This document shows positions 1 to 9,153 of a DNA stretch of 64,000 bases, piece after piece. The notes beneath the pieces are model-generated. The model was not told the DNA's origin and ran no database searches. It worked only from the letters and a program-made list of their open reading frames with translations. This DNA is from Clostridium_AD sp050717515 (GTDB lineage: Bacteria; Bacillota; Clostridia; Clostridiales; Clostridiaceae), in NCBI RefSeq assembly GCF_050717515.1, contig NZ_JBOITL010000035.1, positions 1 to 64,000 of the forward strand, written 5' to 3'. Within the stretch, counting starts at the first letter, position 1. Each line of letters starts with the position of its first letter. The translations under genes and the position numbers were made by a program.

Positions 1-41
1 CTCATATTTAAAAACAGGTGAGTACCCTATAAAAATATAAA

Positions 42-84
42 AAGAATACCCTTATATCACAATTGTGACATTAAGGGTATTCTT
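42..84. terminator. Bidirectional rho-independent terminator
   Basis: Perfect 13-bp inverted repeat (42-54 against 72-84). It is followed by a T-rich run on the plus strand and preceded by an A-rich run at 31-41, so it also reads as a terminator on the minus strand. It would end the transcript of the minus-strand GGDEF/EAL gene. Confidence 0.8.
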
Positions 85-148
85 AAGGCTCTTTTTTTAA
101 AATGTCCTTGACACAGGGTCCACTTTAAAAATCACAGCTCTTTGTTTT

Positions 149-2272
149 TTAATTATATGGCTCAATCCAATTAGTTTTTAAGAATTTCTCTTCAATTTCA
201 TCCCGTGGAAGAGGTCTACTAAAATAATAGCCTTGTATTTGATTACAGCCCATACTTTGCAATAGTCTAATTTGTTCCTTTGTTTCTACTCCCTCTGCAA
301 TAACGTCTAAGTCAATTTTTTGTGCAAGTTGTATTATTCCATCTACTATGGCTTTTTCTCTTTCATTTGTAACAATATTGTCGATAAAGGACTTATCTAT
401 TTTCAACGTATTTATAGGTAACTGTTTTAAATAGCTAAGAGAAGAATATCCTGTTCCAAAGTCATCTAATGCAATATTTATGCCTAAGTCTCTAATCTCA
501 GTAAGTAGTTTAACGCTCTTTTCAAAATCCTTCATGAGAATACTTTCTGTAATTTCCAGTTCCACAAATCTCAGATTAACCTCAGTTTCAGTTATAATCC
601 TTTTTAGATTTTCTTCAAATTTGTCATTTTGCAATTGAATCGCAGATAAATTTATCGCAATAGTATCATATACGTATCCTTTGCTTTTCCATAAATTATT
701 TTGAAGAAAAGCAGTTTTTATAATCCAGTCACCCATAGGAATTATTAGTCCACTTTTTTCTGCCACAGGTATGAACTCTGCGGGTGATACTCTACCAAGT
801 TCAGAATTGTTCCATCTTAAAAGTGCTTCAAACCCTTTTATTTTATTGTTTATAATGTCTATCTGTGGTTGATAATAGATTTCAAACTCATTATTTTCAA
901 GTGCATGCCTTAAACCTTTCTCTATTTCAACTCGTCTTACCACTATATCACTCATATTCTTATTAAAGAAAGAATATTTAGCTTTACCATTGTATTTAGC
1001 ACTATACATTGCAGTATCTGCATTTTTCAATAGTATATTGGTTTCCCTACCATCATCCGGGAATACTGTAATGCCAATACTTGCTGAAGTATATACTTGC
1101 TTACCAACTATGCTTATTTCAGAGTTTAATGAACTTAGTAGTTTTGCGCATTGACAACTTATCTCTGAGTAATCCTCAATGTTTCTCATTAAAATAAAAA
1201 ATTCATCTCCACCTACTCTTGAAACAAGATCCCCCTCTCTAATAGAAGCTTTAAGGGCTATTGCAACATTTTTTAGTAATTCATCCCCATAATCATGACC
1301 TAATGTATCATTAATTTCTTTAAAATTATCTAAATCAATAAATAATACAGCATGTTTAGCTTCCTTATCCTTTGCTTTAATAATCTCATTCTCCAGGGTA
1401 TTAATAAATAATCTCCTATTAGGTATGTCCGTCAATATATCATAGTACTTCAATTTATTAATTTTATTTTCAAAATCCTTTTGTCCAGAAATATCTGTAA
1501 CAGATCCAGAAACTTTAGTTGCAATGCCATTTTTGTTTCTCAGACACTTACCTCTAATTAAAACCCATTTATCTCCGCCACCATTATACTTGATTTTCAA
1601 ACTGCTCTGGTAATGTAATGTTTCCCCCTTAATATGATTATTAAAATCATTTATTGCTATTTTTCTATCTTCATCTGCAACTAACTTAATTAAATCTTCC
1701 AGTGAAGTTATGGCATCTTTATCATATCCCGTAATATCACTAATTTTATCGGAAGAAAAAAATTCTTTAGTTATAAGATCAACTTCAAATATAGCATCAT
1801 TGGCTCCTTCTAAAGCCAGTTTATACCTTTCTTCACTTTTTTCAATTATTGCTTGCTTTTCATTTAATTCATCAAGTTGTGCCCGAAGTTCCTCTTCTGC
1901 AGCTATTAATTGCTCATAAGTAGCTTGAATTTCTTTATAATTTTCTTTTATTGTATGAGACCAAGCATTACTTTTCTTAGTAAATTCACTAATTAAAAAA
2001 TATATTACAAATGATGATATTAAAACATAAGACCATCCTTTGATGGTTTGCATACGTACCATTAAAGATTTGTTTTCAATAACAATATTTAAAATTCTAT
2101 CTGAAAATAATATCCAAAGCGCACCAATTAAAGCATATATAATAGTTACTTTAAGTGGCATATTTTTAAGTGCGACATCATCTTTAAATAACCAATCAAT
2201 ATTAAGTAACTCAGTATTCATCTTTAATTGTTTTTTTGTAATCTTATTTAAGTCAATTTTCTTTTCATTCAC
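149..2272 (-). CDS. Membrane PAS-GGDEF-EAL cyclic-di-GMP signalling protein
   Basis: Bifunctional c-di-GMP turnover protein of 707 aa. Two N-terminal membrane helices (about residues 40-63 and 80-98) are followed by a coiled coil (105-150), a PAS/PAC sensor (150-268), a GGDEF domain (about 275-435) and an EAL domain (about 450-700). The cyclase motif GGDEF is intact and is preceded five residues earlier by an RxxD (REGD) inhibitory site. The EAL domain keeps FEALLRW, DDFGTGYSSL, KIDKSFI and AEGVET, so phosphodiesterase activity is also expected. Which activity dominates cannot be read from sequence. The start is GTG, chosen because GGGAGGA lies about 7 nt upstream. It is monocistronic, with a terminator just downstream. 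Confidence 0.92.
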   Translation of the reverse strand: MNEKKIDLNKITKKQLKMNTELLNIDWLFKDDVALKNMPLKVTIIYALIGALWILFSDRILNIVIENKSLMVRMQTIKGWSYVLISSFVIYFLISEFTKKSNAWSHTIKENYKEIQATYEQLIAAEEELRAQLDELNEKQAIIEKSEERYKLALEGANDAIFEVDLITKEFFSSDKISDITGYDKDAITSLEDLIKLVADEDRKIAINDFNNHIKGETLHYQSSLKIKYNGGGDKWVLIRGKCLRNKNGIATKVSGSVTDISGQKDFENKINKLKYYDILTDIPNRRLFINTLENEIIKAKDKEAKHAVLFIDLDNFKEINDTLGHDYGDELLKNVAIALKASIREGDLVSRVGGDEFFILMRNIEDYSEISCQCAKLLSSLNSEISIVGKQVYTSASIGITVFPDDGRETNILLKNADTAMYSAKYNGKAKYSFFNKNMSDIVVRRVEIEKGLRHALENNEFEIYYQPQIDIINNKIKGFEALLRWNNSELGRVSPAEFIPVAEKSGLIIPMGDWIIKTAFLQNNLWKSKGYVYDTIAINLSAIQLQNDKFEENLKRIITETEVNLRFVELEITESILMKDFEKSVKLLTEIRDLGINIALDDFGTGYSSLSYLKQLPINTLKIDKSFIDNIVTNEREKAIVDGIIQLAQKIDLDVIAEGVETKEQIRLLQSMGCNQIQGYYFSRPLPRDEIEEKFLKTNWIEPYN

Positions 2273-2580
2273 CTAGATTCCTCCCATTAACATTTAGAAA
2301 GCTATTTAGTCGTTTTATATTTCATTTTAATATTATCCTTTATAAGTATCGTCAAATTATGATTTTTATTAATAGTTTTTCAGAATTTATATTTAAATTT
2401 TTTAAACTTTTTCACATTTTTTGCTTTAAATTTTCATAATACTAAAAATTATGAGTTTTACCATTAATTACAACAAATAATATTATACAATATAAACCAT
2501 AAAATTGTACATACTTATATAATAAATTATTTTTTTTAAAATATGTCCTATATTTTAGTTAATATTGTTAATATTTATGT
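2273..2580. other. AT-rich intergenic region between divergent genes
   Basis: About 300 bp of very AT-rich DNA separating the minus-strand GGDEF/EAL gene from the plus-strand coiled-coil/deacetylase pair. Apart from the ribosome-binding site of the former, no ORF, strong hairpin or known riboswitch was recognised in it. Confidence 0.5.
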
Positions 2581-2608
2581 TTGTAACTTTATCGTAATGT
2601 ATTATAAT
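2581..2608 (+). promoter_or_regulatory. Putative sigma-A promoter of the coiled-coil/deacetylase pair
   Basis: TTGTAA at 2581-2586 and a consensus TATAAT at 2603-2608 with 16 nt between them, about 60 nt upstream of the first start codon. Confidence 0.55.
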
Positions 2609-2665
2609 ATAATATAGCGTATTATATTATATATTGGTAAATTTTTTAACAAAGGAGTCCAAGAA

Positions 2666-2908
2666 ATGAAAAGAAAAAATGTTATTGCTACTATGATTTT
2701 CAGTATTTTATTTTTAGGTTCAATATGTGTTCATTTTATTAATAATAATAAAATTAAAGATACTACAATAGAAAATAATTCTTTAAAAACTCAATTTCAG
2801 TCCCTAAAATCAGAAAATCAGTCTCTAAAAAAAATTAATAATCATCTCCTTGAAACAAATGCAAAGGTTTCAGAAAAGATTAACAAATTAAAGATTATTA
2901 CAAATTAA
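2666..2908 (+). CDS. Small membrane-anchored coiled-coil protein
   Basis: An 80-aa protein with a short basic N-terminus, one hydrophobic helix (about residues 8-25) and a heptad-like coiled coil to the end, rich in Leu, Lys, Asn and Ser. AAAGGAG lies 8 nt before the ATG. No family is recognised. The next gene, 39 nt downstream, has the same architecture at its N-terminus (one membrane helix, then a Leu/Asn/Lys coiled coil), so the two may associate at the membrane or the small gene may derive from the 5' part of a deacetylase gene. Both ideas are inference. Confidence 0.7.
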   Translation: MKRKNVIATMIFSILFLGSICVHFINNNKIKDTTIENNSLKTQFQSLKSENQSLKKINNHLLETNAKVSEKINKLKIITN

Positions 2909-2947
2909 TTTAAGCAGATGAAAATAAAAAAGAAGGAAGGTTTTACT

Positions 2948-3844
2948 ATGAGAAATTCAAGAAAAAAGAAAAAGAAATCATTAGCACTTCTATTAGTGAA
3001 AGTTTTCATTCTTACTTTATTTGTTTCTTCAATTGTGAAAGCAGCTGTCGGCGAAGCAACCGTTATAAAAAGTGAAAATGAAAGTACTTTATTACTACAA
3101 GAAATAAACCAAATGCAATCCCATAATGAAAAGTTAAGATCAGAAAACAAAAATCTTCAAATCAAAATCAAAAAAAATGAACTATCATATAGTGAAACCT
3201 CGCGTAAATCAAAAATAGCTTATTTAACTTTTGATGATGGTCCATCAAAAAACACTTTAGATATATTAAAAATATTAAAACAATATGACATTAAGGCCAC
3301 CTTCTTTGTAAATGCTCATCCTAATTTAAGGAATTTATATAAACAAATTTCTGATGATGGACATGCCTTAGCTAACCATACTTATAGTCATGATTATAAA
3401 AATATTTATTCATCTCCAGATAATTTTAAAGAAGATGTGAAAAAATTAGATGTCTTTCTTACCGAAATAACTGGCAAGGAGCCTAATCATATTTTAAGAT
3501 ATCCAGGTGGATCTAATAATACTATCAGTCATGGTTACGGTGGTCGTGATATAATGACTGGTGTAATTAAAGAAATGAATGCAGCAGGATATAAATATTT
3601 TGATTGGAATGTGGATTCCACTGATGCTTCTACTTACCGTCAAGACAAAAATAAAATTGTACATGCTGTTCTAACTGAAAGTGCTCAAACAAATCATCCC
3701 ATTATATTGATGCATGATTTAGCACCAAAGACTACAACTGTACAAGCCTTACCGGAAGTCATAGAGGGTCTTAAAAATCAGGGGTTTATCTTTGATGTAC
3801 TTTCTAATAACGTTTCTGCACCACAATTTAACGTAGTAAAGTAA
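2948..3844 (+). CDS. Membrane-anchored polysaccharide (peptidoglycan) deacetylase, NodB family
   Basis: Carbohydrate esterase family 4 enzyme, expected to remove acetyl groups from N-acetylated sugars in the wall outside the cell. The protein is 298 aa: an N-terminal helix (about 11-33), a coiled coil (about 45-75) and a NodB domain from residue 90 on. All five family motifs are visible: TFDDGPS (metal-binding Asp), NHTYSH (metal-binding His pair), RYPGGS, DWNVDSTD and ILMHD. An ATG 30 nt upstream is in frame, but GGAAGG sits 7 nt before the ATG at 2948, which makes that the better start. It probably shares a transcript with the small coiled-coil gene before it. The exact substrate is not shown by sequence. 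Confidence 0.88.
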   Translation: MRNSRKKKKKSLALLLVKVFILTLFVSSIVKAAVGEATVIKSENESTLLLQEINQMQSHNEKLRSENKNLQIKIKKNELSYSETSRKSKIAYLTFDDGPSKNTLDILKILKQYDIKATFFVNAHPNLRNLYKQISDDGHALANHTYSHDYKNIYSSPDNFKEDVKKLDVFLTEITGKEPNHILRYPGGSNNTISHGYGGRDIMTGVIKEMNAAGYKYFDWNVDSTDASTYRQDKNKIVHAVLTESAQTNHPIILMHDLAPKTTTVQALPEVIEGLKNQGFIFDVLSNNVSAPQFNVVK

Positions 3845-3910
3845 CCAAATGTGCCGATTAGTTATTTTTTAAAATGCACATAATAGTTCTAAACTAATAT
3901 TATTGACACC

Positions 3911-3938
3911 TTGACATTGTTACTACAAGTGCTATAAT
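3911..3938 (+). promoter_or_regulatory. Consensus sigma-A promoter of thrS
   Basis: Perfect TTGACA (3911-3916) and TATAAT (3933-3938) hexamers with a 16-nt spacer, directly in front of the T-box leader. A second TTGACA at 3903 has no matching -10 box. Confidence 0.85.
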
Positions 3939-3944
3939 TATTGT

Positions 3945-4193
3945 AAATACAATAGTTCAACACTACGAAGAGAAAAGTAAGCCATAACGCTTTTACAGAG
4001 AGAGAATACATTAGCTGAAATTATTCTTAATTGTCCACGTTGCTGAAGACCACCTCTGAGTGACTCTAATAAAGTCCGGTAATTCCGTTATAATTATTAA
4101 GTGGTTTATTTTTATAAACAATTTGGGTGGAACCGCGGGAAGTTATAATCTCGTCCCTTTTCTATAGTTAGAATTGGGATGAGGTTTTTTTTG
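3945..4193 (+). promoter_or_regulatory. T-box riboswitch controlling thrS
   Basis: tRNA-sensing leader that lets transcription proceed when tRNA-Thr is uncharged. The T-box antiterminator core GGGTGGAACCGCGG is at 4125-4138. It is followed by a terminator (stem about 4150-4157 with 4176-4183, then a T run to 4192). Stem I occupies roughly 3960-4080 and contains an AGAGA-type loop; the triplet ACC at 4049-4051 lies where the specifier is expected and encodes threonine. The specifier assignment is inferred from position. Confidence 0.93.
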
Positions 4194-4341
4194 CTTTATA
4201 AAAATATGTTTATAAACACTTGCACATAATATTATGTGCTGGTTATTTTTTAATATACCCGAAGTAATTTAACTACCAACTACCCTAAGGGCATGGTGTT
4301 TTTCTGTTAAAAATCTATAAAAAAAGAAGGGAGTAATATAT

Positions 4342-6279
4342 ATGATAAATATTAAATTAAAAGATGGTTCAATGAAATCTTATGAATCTGGAATGACTGT
4401 AATAGAAATTGCGAAAGATATTAGTGAGGGCCTTGCAAGAGTTGCTTGTGCTGGAACTGTAAATGGTAAAACTGTAGATTTACGTTTCAAAATTACTGAA
4501 GACTCTGAACTTAATATATTAACTTTTGATGATGAGGAAGGTAAAAAAGCTTTTAGACATACTGCTACTCATATTTTAGCTCAAGCAGTAAAGAGATTAT
4601 TCCCTAGTACAAAACTTGCCATTGGACCTGCTATAGATGGAGGTTTCTACTATGATTTTGATAAACAAGGTTCTTTTTCTGCAGATGAAATTAAAGAAAT
4701 TGAAGTAGAAATGAAGAAAATTGTTAAGGAAGATTTACCAATAGAAAGATTTGAACTTAGTCGATCTGAAGCCATTGCTTTAATGGAAGAACAGGATGAA
4801 AATTTTAAAGTTCAATTAATTGAAGATCTACCAGTGGATGCAGTTTTATCCTTTTATAAGCATGGTGAATTTACAGATCTTTGTGCAGGTCCACATTTAA
4901 TGTCTACAAAATATATAAAAGCCTTTAAACTTACTCAAGTTGCAGGAGCATACTGGAGAGGTAGCGAGAAAAATAAAATGCTTAGTCGTATATACGGAAC
5001 TGCTTTTACAAAAAAATCTGATTTAGATGCTCATATACTTCAAATGGAAGAAGCTAAAAAAAGAGACCATAACAAGCTTGGACGAGAATTAAAATTGTTT
5101 ACAACGTCAGATGTTATAGGTCAAGGTTTACCTCTACTTATGCCTAATGGTGCAAGGGTAATTCAACTGCTTGAACGTTTCGTTGAAGATGAAGAACAAA
5201 GAAGAGGCTACGTTATAACTAAGACTCCTCTTATGGCTAAGAGTGATTTATATAAAATGTCTGGTCACTGGGATCATTATAAAGATGGAATGTTTGTGCT
5301 TGGTGATGAATCTAAAGATGAGGATGTTATGGCACTTCGCCCAATGACATGCCCATTCCAATTTACAATTTATAACTCTGATCAAAAGAGTTATCGTGAC
5401 CTTCCAATTAGATATGCTGAAACTTCAACCTTGTTTAGAAATGAGTCTTCTGGTGAAATGCATGGACTTATCAGAGTACGTCAGTTCACTATTTCTGAAG
5501 GTCATTTAGTTGTTAGACCTGATCAATTAGAACAAGAATTTAAGGATGTTGTAGCTTTAATTAACTATTTCATGGAAACATTAGGACTCAAAGATGATAT
5601 AACTTATAGATTCTCTAAAGGGGATCCAAATGATAAAGAAAAATATATCGACAACCCAAAAGCTTGGGAAGATACTGAAACTAAAATGAAGGATATATTA
5701 GACCATTTAGGAATAAACTATAAGACAGCTATTGGTGAAGCTGCATTCTACGGCCCTAAGCTTGATCTTCAAATCAAAAATGTTCATGGTAAAGAAGATA
5801 CTATAATCACTGTACAAATTGACTTCGCACTACCAGAAAGATTTGACATGACTTATGTTGATAAAGATGGAGTTAAAAAACGTCCATATGTTATCCATAG
5901 AACTTCTATTGGTTGCTACGAGCGAACACTTGCAATTTTAATAGAAAAATATGCCGGTGCTTTCCCAACTTGGCTTGCACCATTACAAGTTAAGGTATTA
6001 CCTATTTCTGAAAAGTATCATGATTATGCAGATAAGGTAGTAGCTAAGCTAAAGGCAGCGAACATTAGAGTAGAGGGGGACTATAGAGCAGAAAAAATCG
6101 GCTACAAAATCCGTGAAGCTCGTAATGAAAGAGCACCTTTCCTACTAATAGTTGGTGAAAAAGAAGCTGAGCTAAATGAAGTTTCTGTTAGAAGCCGAAG
6201 AAATGATGATGAAGGTTCAATTGCACTAGATTCCTTTATTGCACGAATTAAAAATGAAATAGAAACTAGACTATTATAA
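4342..6279 (+). CDS. thrS: Threonyl-tRNA synthetase
   Basis: Class II aminoacyl-tRNA synthetase charging tRNA-Thr, 645 aa, the usual full length. Domains in order: TGS (1-61), the N2 editing domain with the HTATH metal motif (about 74-78) and a later CAGPH, the catalytic core (about 240-535) with motif 2 around TSTLFRNE and motif 3 around HRTSIGCYERT, and the C-terminal anticodon-binding domain (540-645). AGAAGGGAG precedes the ATG by about 8 nt. It is regulated by the T-box leader upstream and ends in a clear terminator. Confidence 0.97.
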   Translation: MINIKLKDGSMKSYESGMTVIEIAKDISEGLARVACAGTVNGKTVDLRFKITEDSELNILTFDDEEGKKAFRHTATHILAQAVKRLFPSTKLAIGPAIDGGFYYDFDKQGSFSADEIKEIEVEMKKIVKEDLPIERFELSRSEAIALMEEQDENFKVQLIEDLPVDAVLSFYKHGEFTDLCAGPHLMSTKYIKAFKLTQVAGAYWRGSEKNKMLSRIYGTAFTKKSDLDAHILQMEEAKKRDHNKLGRELKLFTTSDVIGQGLPLLMPNGARVIQLLERFVEDEEQRRGYVITKTPLMAKSDLYKMSGHWDHYKDGMFVLGDESKDEDVMALRPMTCPFQFTIYNSDQKSYRDLPIRYAETSTLFRNESSGEMHGLIRVRQFTISEGHLVVRPDQLEQEFKDVVALINYFMETLGLKDDITYRFSKGDPNDKEKYIDNPKAWEDTETKMKDILDHLGINYKTAIGEAAFYGPKLDLQIKNVHGKEDTIITVQIDFALPERFDMTYVDKDGVKKRPYVIHRTSIGCYERTLAILIEKYAGAFPTWLAPLQVKVLPISEKYHDYADKVVAKLKAANIRVEGDYRAEKIGYKIREARNERAPFLLIVGEKEAELNEVSVRSRRNDDEGSIALDSFIARIKNEIETRLL

Positions 6280-6286
6280 TAATAAA

Positions 6287-6326
6287 AGCCAGTATAGGAA
6301 TTAAATCCTGTACTGGCTTTTTTTTC
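6287..6326 (+). terminator. Rho-independent terminator of thrS
   Basis: A 13-bp stem with one G-T pair (6287-6299 with 6306-6318) and a run of nine T, immediately after the thrS stop codon. Confidence 0.9.
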
Positions 6327-6348
6327 TTTGTTAAATACTATATTTTGT

Positions 6349-8001
6349 TTAGATTTTAAAAGAACTTTTTAAAGATACTATTCTATTAAATACTAGTTTA
6401 TCTTGAGTCGTGTATCTAGAATCCACATTGAAATATCCATGTCTGAAAAATTGGAATTTGTCTTGCACCTTTGAATTCTCCATATTTGGTTCTACAAACC
6501 CTTGCAGAATTTCCATAGAATTTGGATTTATTTGATCTAAGAAAGTTTTTCCTTCTTCTTGCTCTTCATCTAAAATTAAAGGTTCATATAATCTAAATTC
6601 TGCTGGAACTGCATTTGTTGCATCTACCCAGTGGATTGTTCCTTTAACTTTTCTTCCTGTAAATCCGCTACCACTCTTAGTTTCAATATCATAAGTACAA
6701 TGTATTTCAGATACATTTCCCTCTGAATCTTTAACTAAATCATTACATTTTATAAAATATGCGCCCTTGAGTCTTACTTCATTTCCTGGAAACAATCTAA
6801 AATATTTCTTTGGTGGATTCTCCATAAAATCTTCTTGTTCTATATATATTTCTTTTGAGAATGACACCTGACGAGTTCCCATAGATGCATCATCTTGATT
6901 ATTCTCAATTTCCAGCATTTCTACTTGAGATTCTGGGTAATTTGTAATGACCACTTTTAATGGTTTTAAAACCGCCATAGTTCTAGGTGTTTTTGGGCTT
7001 AAATCTTCTCTTATAAAGTGTTCTAGCATTTGTCCATCTACTGTACTGTTAGCTTTTGCAACTCCAATTTCTCTGCAAAAATTACGTATAGCATTTGCAG
7101 TGTAGCCACGACGACGAAGTCCAGCTATAGTTGGCATACGTGGATCATCCCAAGCATCTACAACGCCTTCGTCCACTAATTGTTTAAGATTTCTTTTACT
7201 CATTACGGTATTTGTAATATTTAGTCTTGCGAATTCTATTTGTCTTGGTTTGTTTTTCATTTCACAATTATTTATAACCCAATCATATAGTGGGCGATGA
7301 TCTTCAAATTCTAAAGTACAAATTGAATGTGTAATTCCTTCAATTGCATCTTCTATTGGATGTGCATAATCATACATAGGATAAATGCACCACTTATCAC
7401 CTGTATTATGATGGACTGCATGAGATATACGGTAAATTATTGGATCTCGCATGTTTATATTAGGAGAATTCATATCAATTTTAGCTCTTAGAACCTTTTC
7501 TCCGTCCAAAAATTCGCCTTTTCTCATACGGTCAAATAGGTCTAAGTTTTCTTCCACAGTTCTATTTTTGTATGGGCTTTCTTTTCCTGGTTCTCTTAAA
7601 GTTCCTCTGTACTCTTTCATTTCGCCTGCTGTTAAATCACAGACATAGGCTTTTTTATTTTTTATTAATAATACAGCTCTCTCATACATTTCATGAAAAT
7701 AGTTTGATGCAAAAAATAGTTCATCCCACTTGAAGCCAAGCCATTTAATGTCCTCTTCTATGGAATTAACGTACTCTTTATCTTCCTTTGCTGGGTTAGT
7801 ATCATCAAAACGTAAGTTTGTCTTACCTTTAAATTCATCTGCCAGTTCAAAGTTTAAAATAATTGATTTTGCATGACCAATATGCAAATATCCGTTTGGT
7901 TCTGGTGGAAAACGAGTTATGATTTTACTATGTTTTCCTGTTTCTAAATCTTCCATAACAATATTTCTTATAAAATTTGATGAAATAGTTTTGTTTTCCA
8001 T
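6349..8001 (-). CDS. glnS: Glutaminyl-tRNA synthetase
   Basis: Class I synthetase charging tRNA-Gln directly, 550 aa, normal size for bacterial GlnRS. The signature PPEPNGYLHIGHAKSI (HIGH motif) is near residue 33, and VMSKRNL, the KMSKS-equivalent, near residue 270. The C-terminal half is the beta-barrel anticodon-binding region. A GTG three codons upstream overlaps the ribosome-binding site AAGGAAGG; the ATG at 8001 is 6-7 nt from that site and is preferred. It converges on thrS. Many clostridia instead make Gln-tRNA by the GatCAB amidotransferase route; both may coexist here. Confidence 0.96.
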   Translation of the reverse strand: MENKTISSNFIRNIVMEDLETGKHSKIITRFPPEPNGYLHIGHAKSIILNFELADEFKGKTNLRFDDTNPAKEDKEYVNSIEEDIKWLGFKWDELFFASNYFHEMYERAVLLIKNKKAYVCDLTAGEMKEYRGTLREPGKESPYKNRTVEENLDLFDRMRKGEFLDGEKVLRAKIDMNSPNINMRDPIIYRISHAVHHNTGDKWCIYPMYDYAHPIEDAIEGITHSICTLEFEDHRPLYDWVINNCEMKNKPRQIEFARLNITNTVMSKRNLKQLVDEGVVDAWDDPRMPTIAGLRRRGYTANAIRNFCREIGVAKANSTVDGQMLEHFIREDLSPKTPRTMAVLKPLKVVITNYPESQVEMLEIENNQDDASMGTRQVSFSKEIYIEQEDFMENPPKKYFRLFPGNEVRLKGAYFIKCNDLVKDSEGNVSEIHCTYDIETKSGSGFTGRKVKGTIHWVDATNAVPAEFRLYEPLILDEEQEEGKTFLDQINPNSMEILQGFVEPNMENSKVQDKFQFFRHGYFNVDSRYTTQDKLVFNRIVSLKSSFKI

Positions 8002-8234
8002 ATTCGTCACCTTCCTTTTAAGCTAGCATACTTATAATTTTGCTGGCTTGTAAATTTTCTCTATATTCTAATAAATATATCACAAAAACAGATTTTTTCC
8101 TAGGATTTTTATGGTATTTTTTAACGCAACCTGTGATTTACCCACATACTGTGATGTTTTATCAATACCTAAGAGGGCAATTCCCCTTCTTATTATAAGC
8201 TAGATTACACACTATAATAAAAATAAAACTTCAG

Positions 8235-9113
8235 TTATAACTTCATCTTTATATTCCAAACATTAAAATTCCCCAACTTAAAGGGTGTTGTTTTAATACA
8301 TCTATGCCCTACAAACACAAGCTGATTGCTTTTTTCTAATGCATCTATTAAAGCAGTCCCATAAGTAATCTGTCTATCATATACTAAGGGTTCTGATTGT
8401 ATAAACCCCATTTTTTCTAAGGCTGTGGAGGTTTTTCCACAAATATGAATCATGCCATGACTTGAATTTTGCTTAACTGTTTTTAATATATTGTATGTAG
8501 CTTTTCCACTTATTTCTCTAAATATCTTTGGTCCAACTATGTCCAAAGCTCCCGCTGGGTCACCATAGGATATTATGCTTGCGCCCTTCTTAAAGCCTTC
8601 TAATATATAGTTTACAATACTATCTTCAATAACTCTTATGAAATCATCAATAATTTCTCTGTTTTTTCTTATTCCTTTATAAAATACTACAGGATCCATA
8701 AGTGAAGATATTATTGTCATTGGACCTACTACATTTAAAACCGTTATTTCACCTTGGCTACTTAAGCTTTCAACAGCTGAAAGTACTCTACCTATTCGAC
8801 CCTTTGTAAATTCAATTTGTTTAATGTTTTTTAACTCCTCTAAGTCATTAAACGCATATTTATTAACTCTTGGGCCAATTTTTTCATCTCCAAGTTTTAT
8901 ATCTGCGCCTAGGGCCTCTGCTTCTACTGTGACACAAAAGGGTAATCTACATAAGCTATCACTATTATGTTTTTTTAGTTCTATAGATAGTTTTACCATA
9001 TCCTTAGAGTTATTATGTATCTCCGGAAATTTTAATTTTAAGCTTCCAATAATTTCCTTTGGTATTTCTTCTAGGTTATCTCCAGCACATTTAAAATCTA
9101 ATTTGTTATCCAT
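8235..9113 (-). CDS. Shortened MtaA/UroD-family corrinoid methyltransferase-like protein
   Basis: A 292-aa member of the uroporphyrinogen decarboxylase/MtaA superfamily and the last gene of the operon. It closely resembles the 342-aa MtaA-like protein upstream in the middle (PFCVTVEAEALGAD, SSLMDPVVFYK, GPKIFRE). It lacks about 30-40 N-terminal residues that carry the family start (TPKERL...VDRPP) and part of the C-terminal barrel. The zinc-ligand pattern is present: HICG near residue 220 and a later Cys in GHRCIKTTPF. The start at MDNK is chosen because GGGAGGGG precedes it. It may be a partner or scaffold subunit rather than a complete enzyme. Function is inferred only from family and operon. 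Confidence 0.75.
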   Translation of the reverse strand: MDNKLDFKCAGDNLEEIPKEIIGSLKLKFPEIHNNSKDMVKLSIELKKHNSDSLCRLPFCVTVEAEALGADIKLGDEKIGPRVNKYAFNDLEELKNIKQIEFTKGRIGRVLSAVESLSSQGEITVLNVVGPMTIISSLMDPVVFYKGIRKNREIIDDFIRVIEDSIVNYILEGFKKGASIISYGDPAGALDIVGPKIFREISGKATYNILKTVKQNSSHGMIHICGKTSTALEKMGFIQSEPLVYDRQITYGTALIDALEKSNQLVFVGHRCIKTTPFKLGNFNVWNIKMKL

Positions 9114-9153
9114 TTTTCCCCTCCCAGTATAGTGCAATCAACGTGCTTCTTCC

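Noticed and set aside
3903..3908. Extra TTGACA as the thrS promoter -35 box
   Set aside because: Distance to the only good TATAAT is 24 nt; the TTGACA at 3911 has a proper 16-nt spacer.
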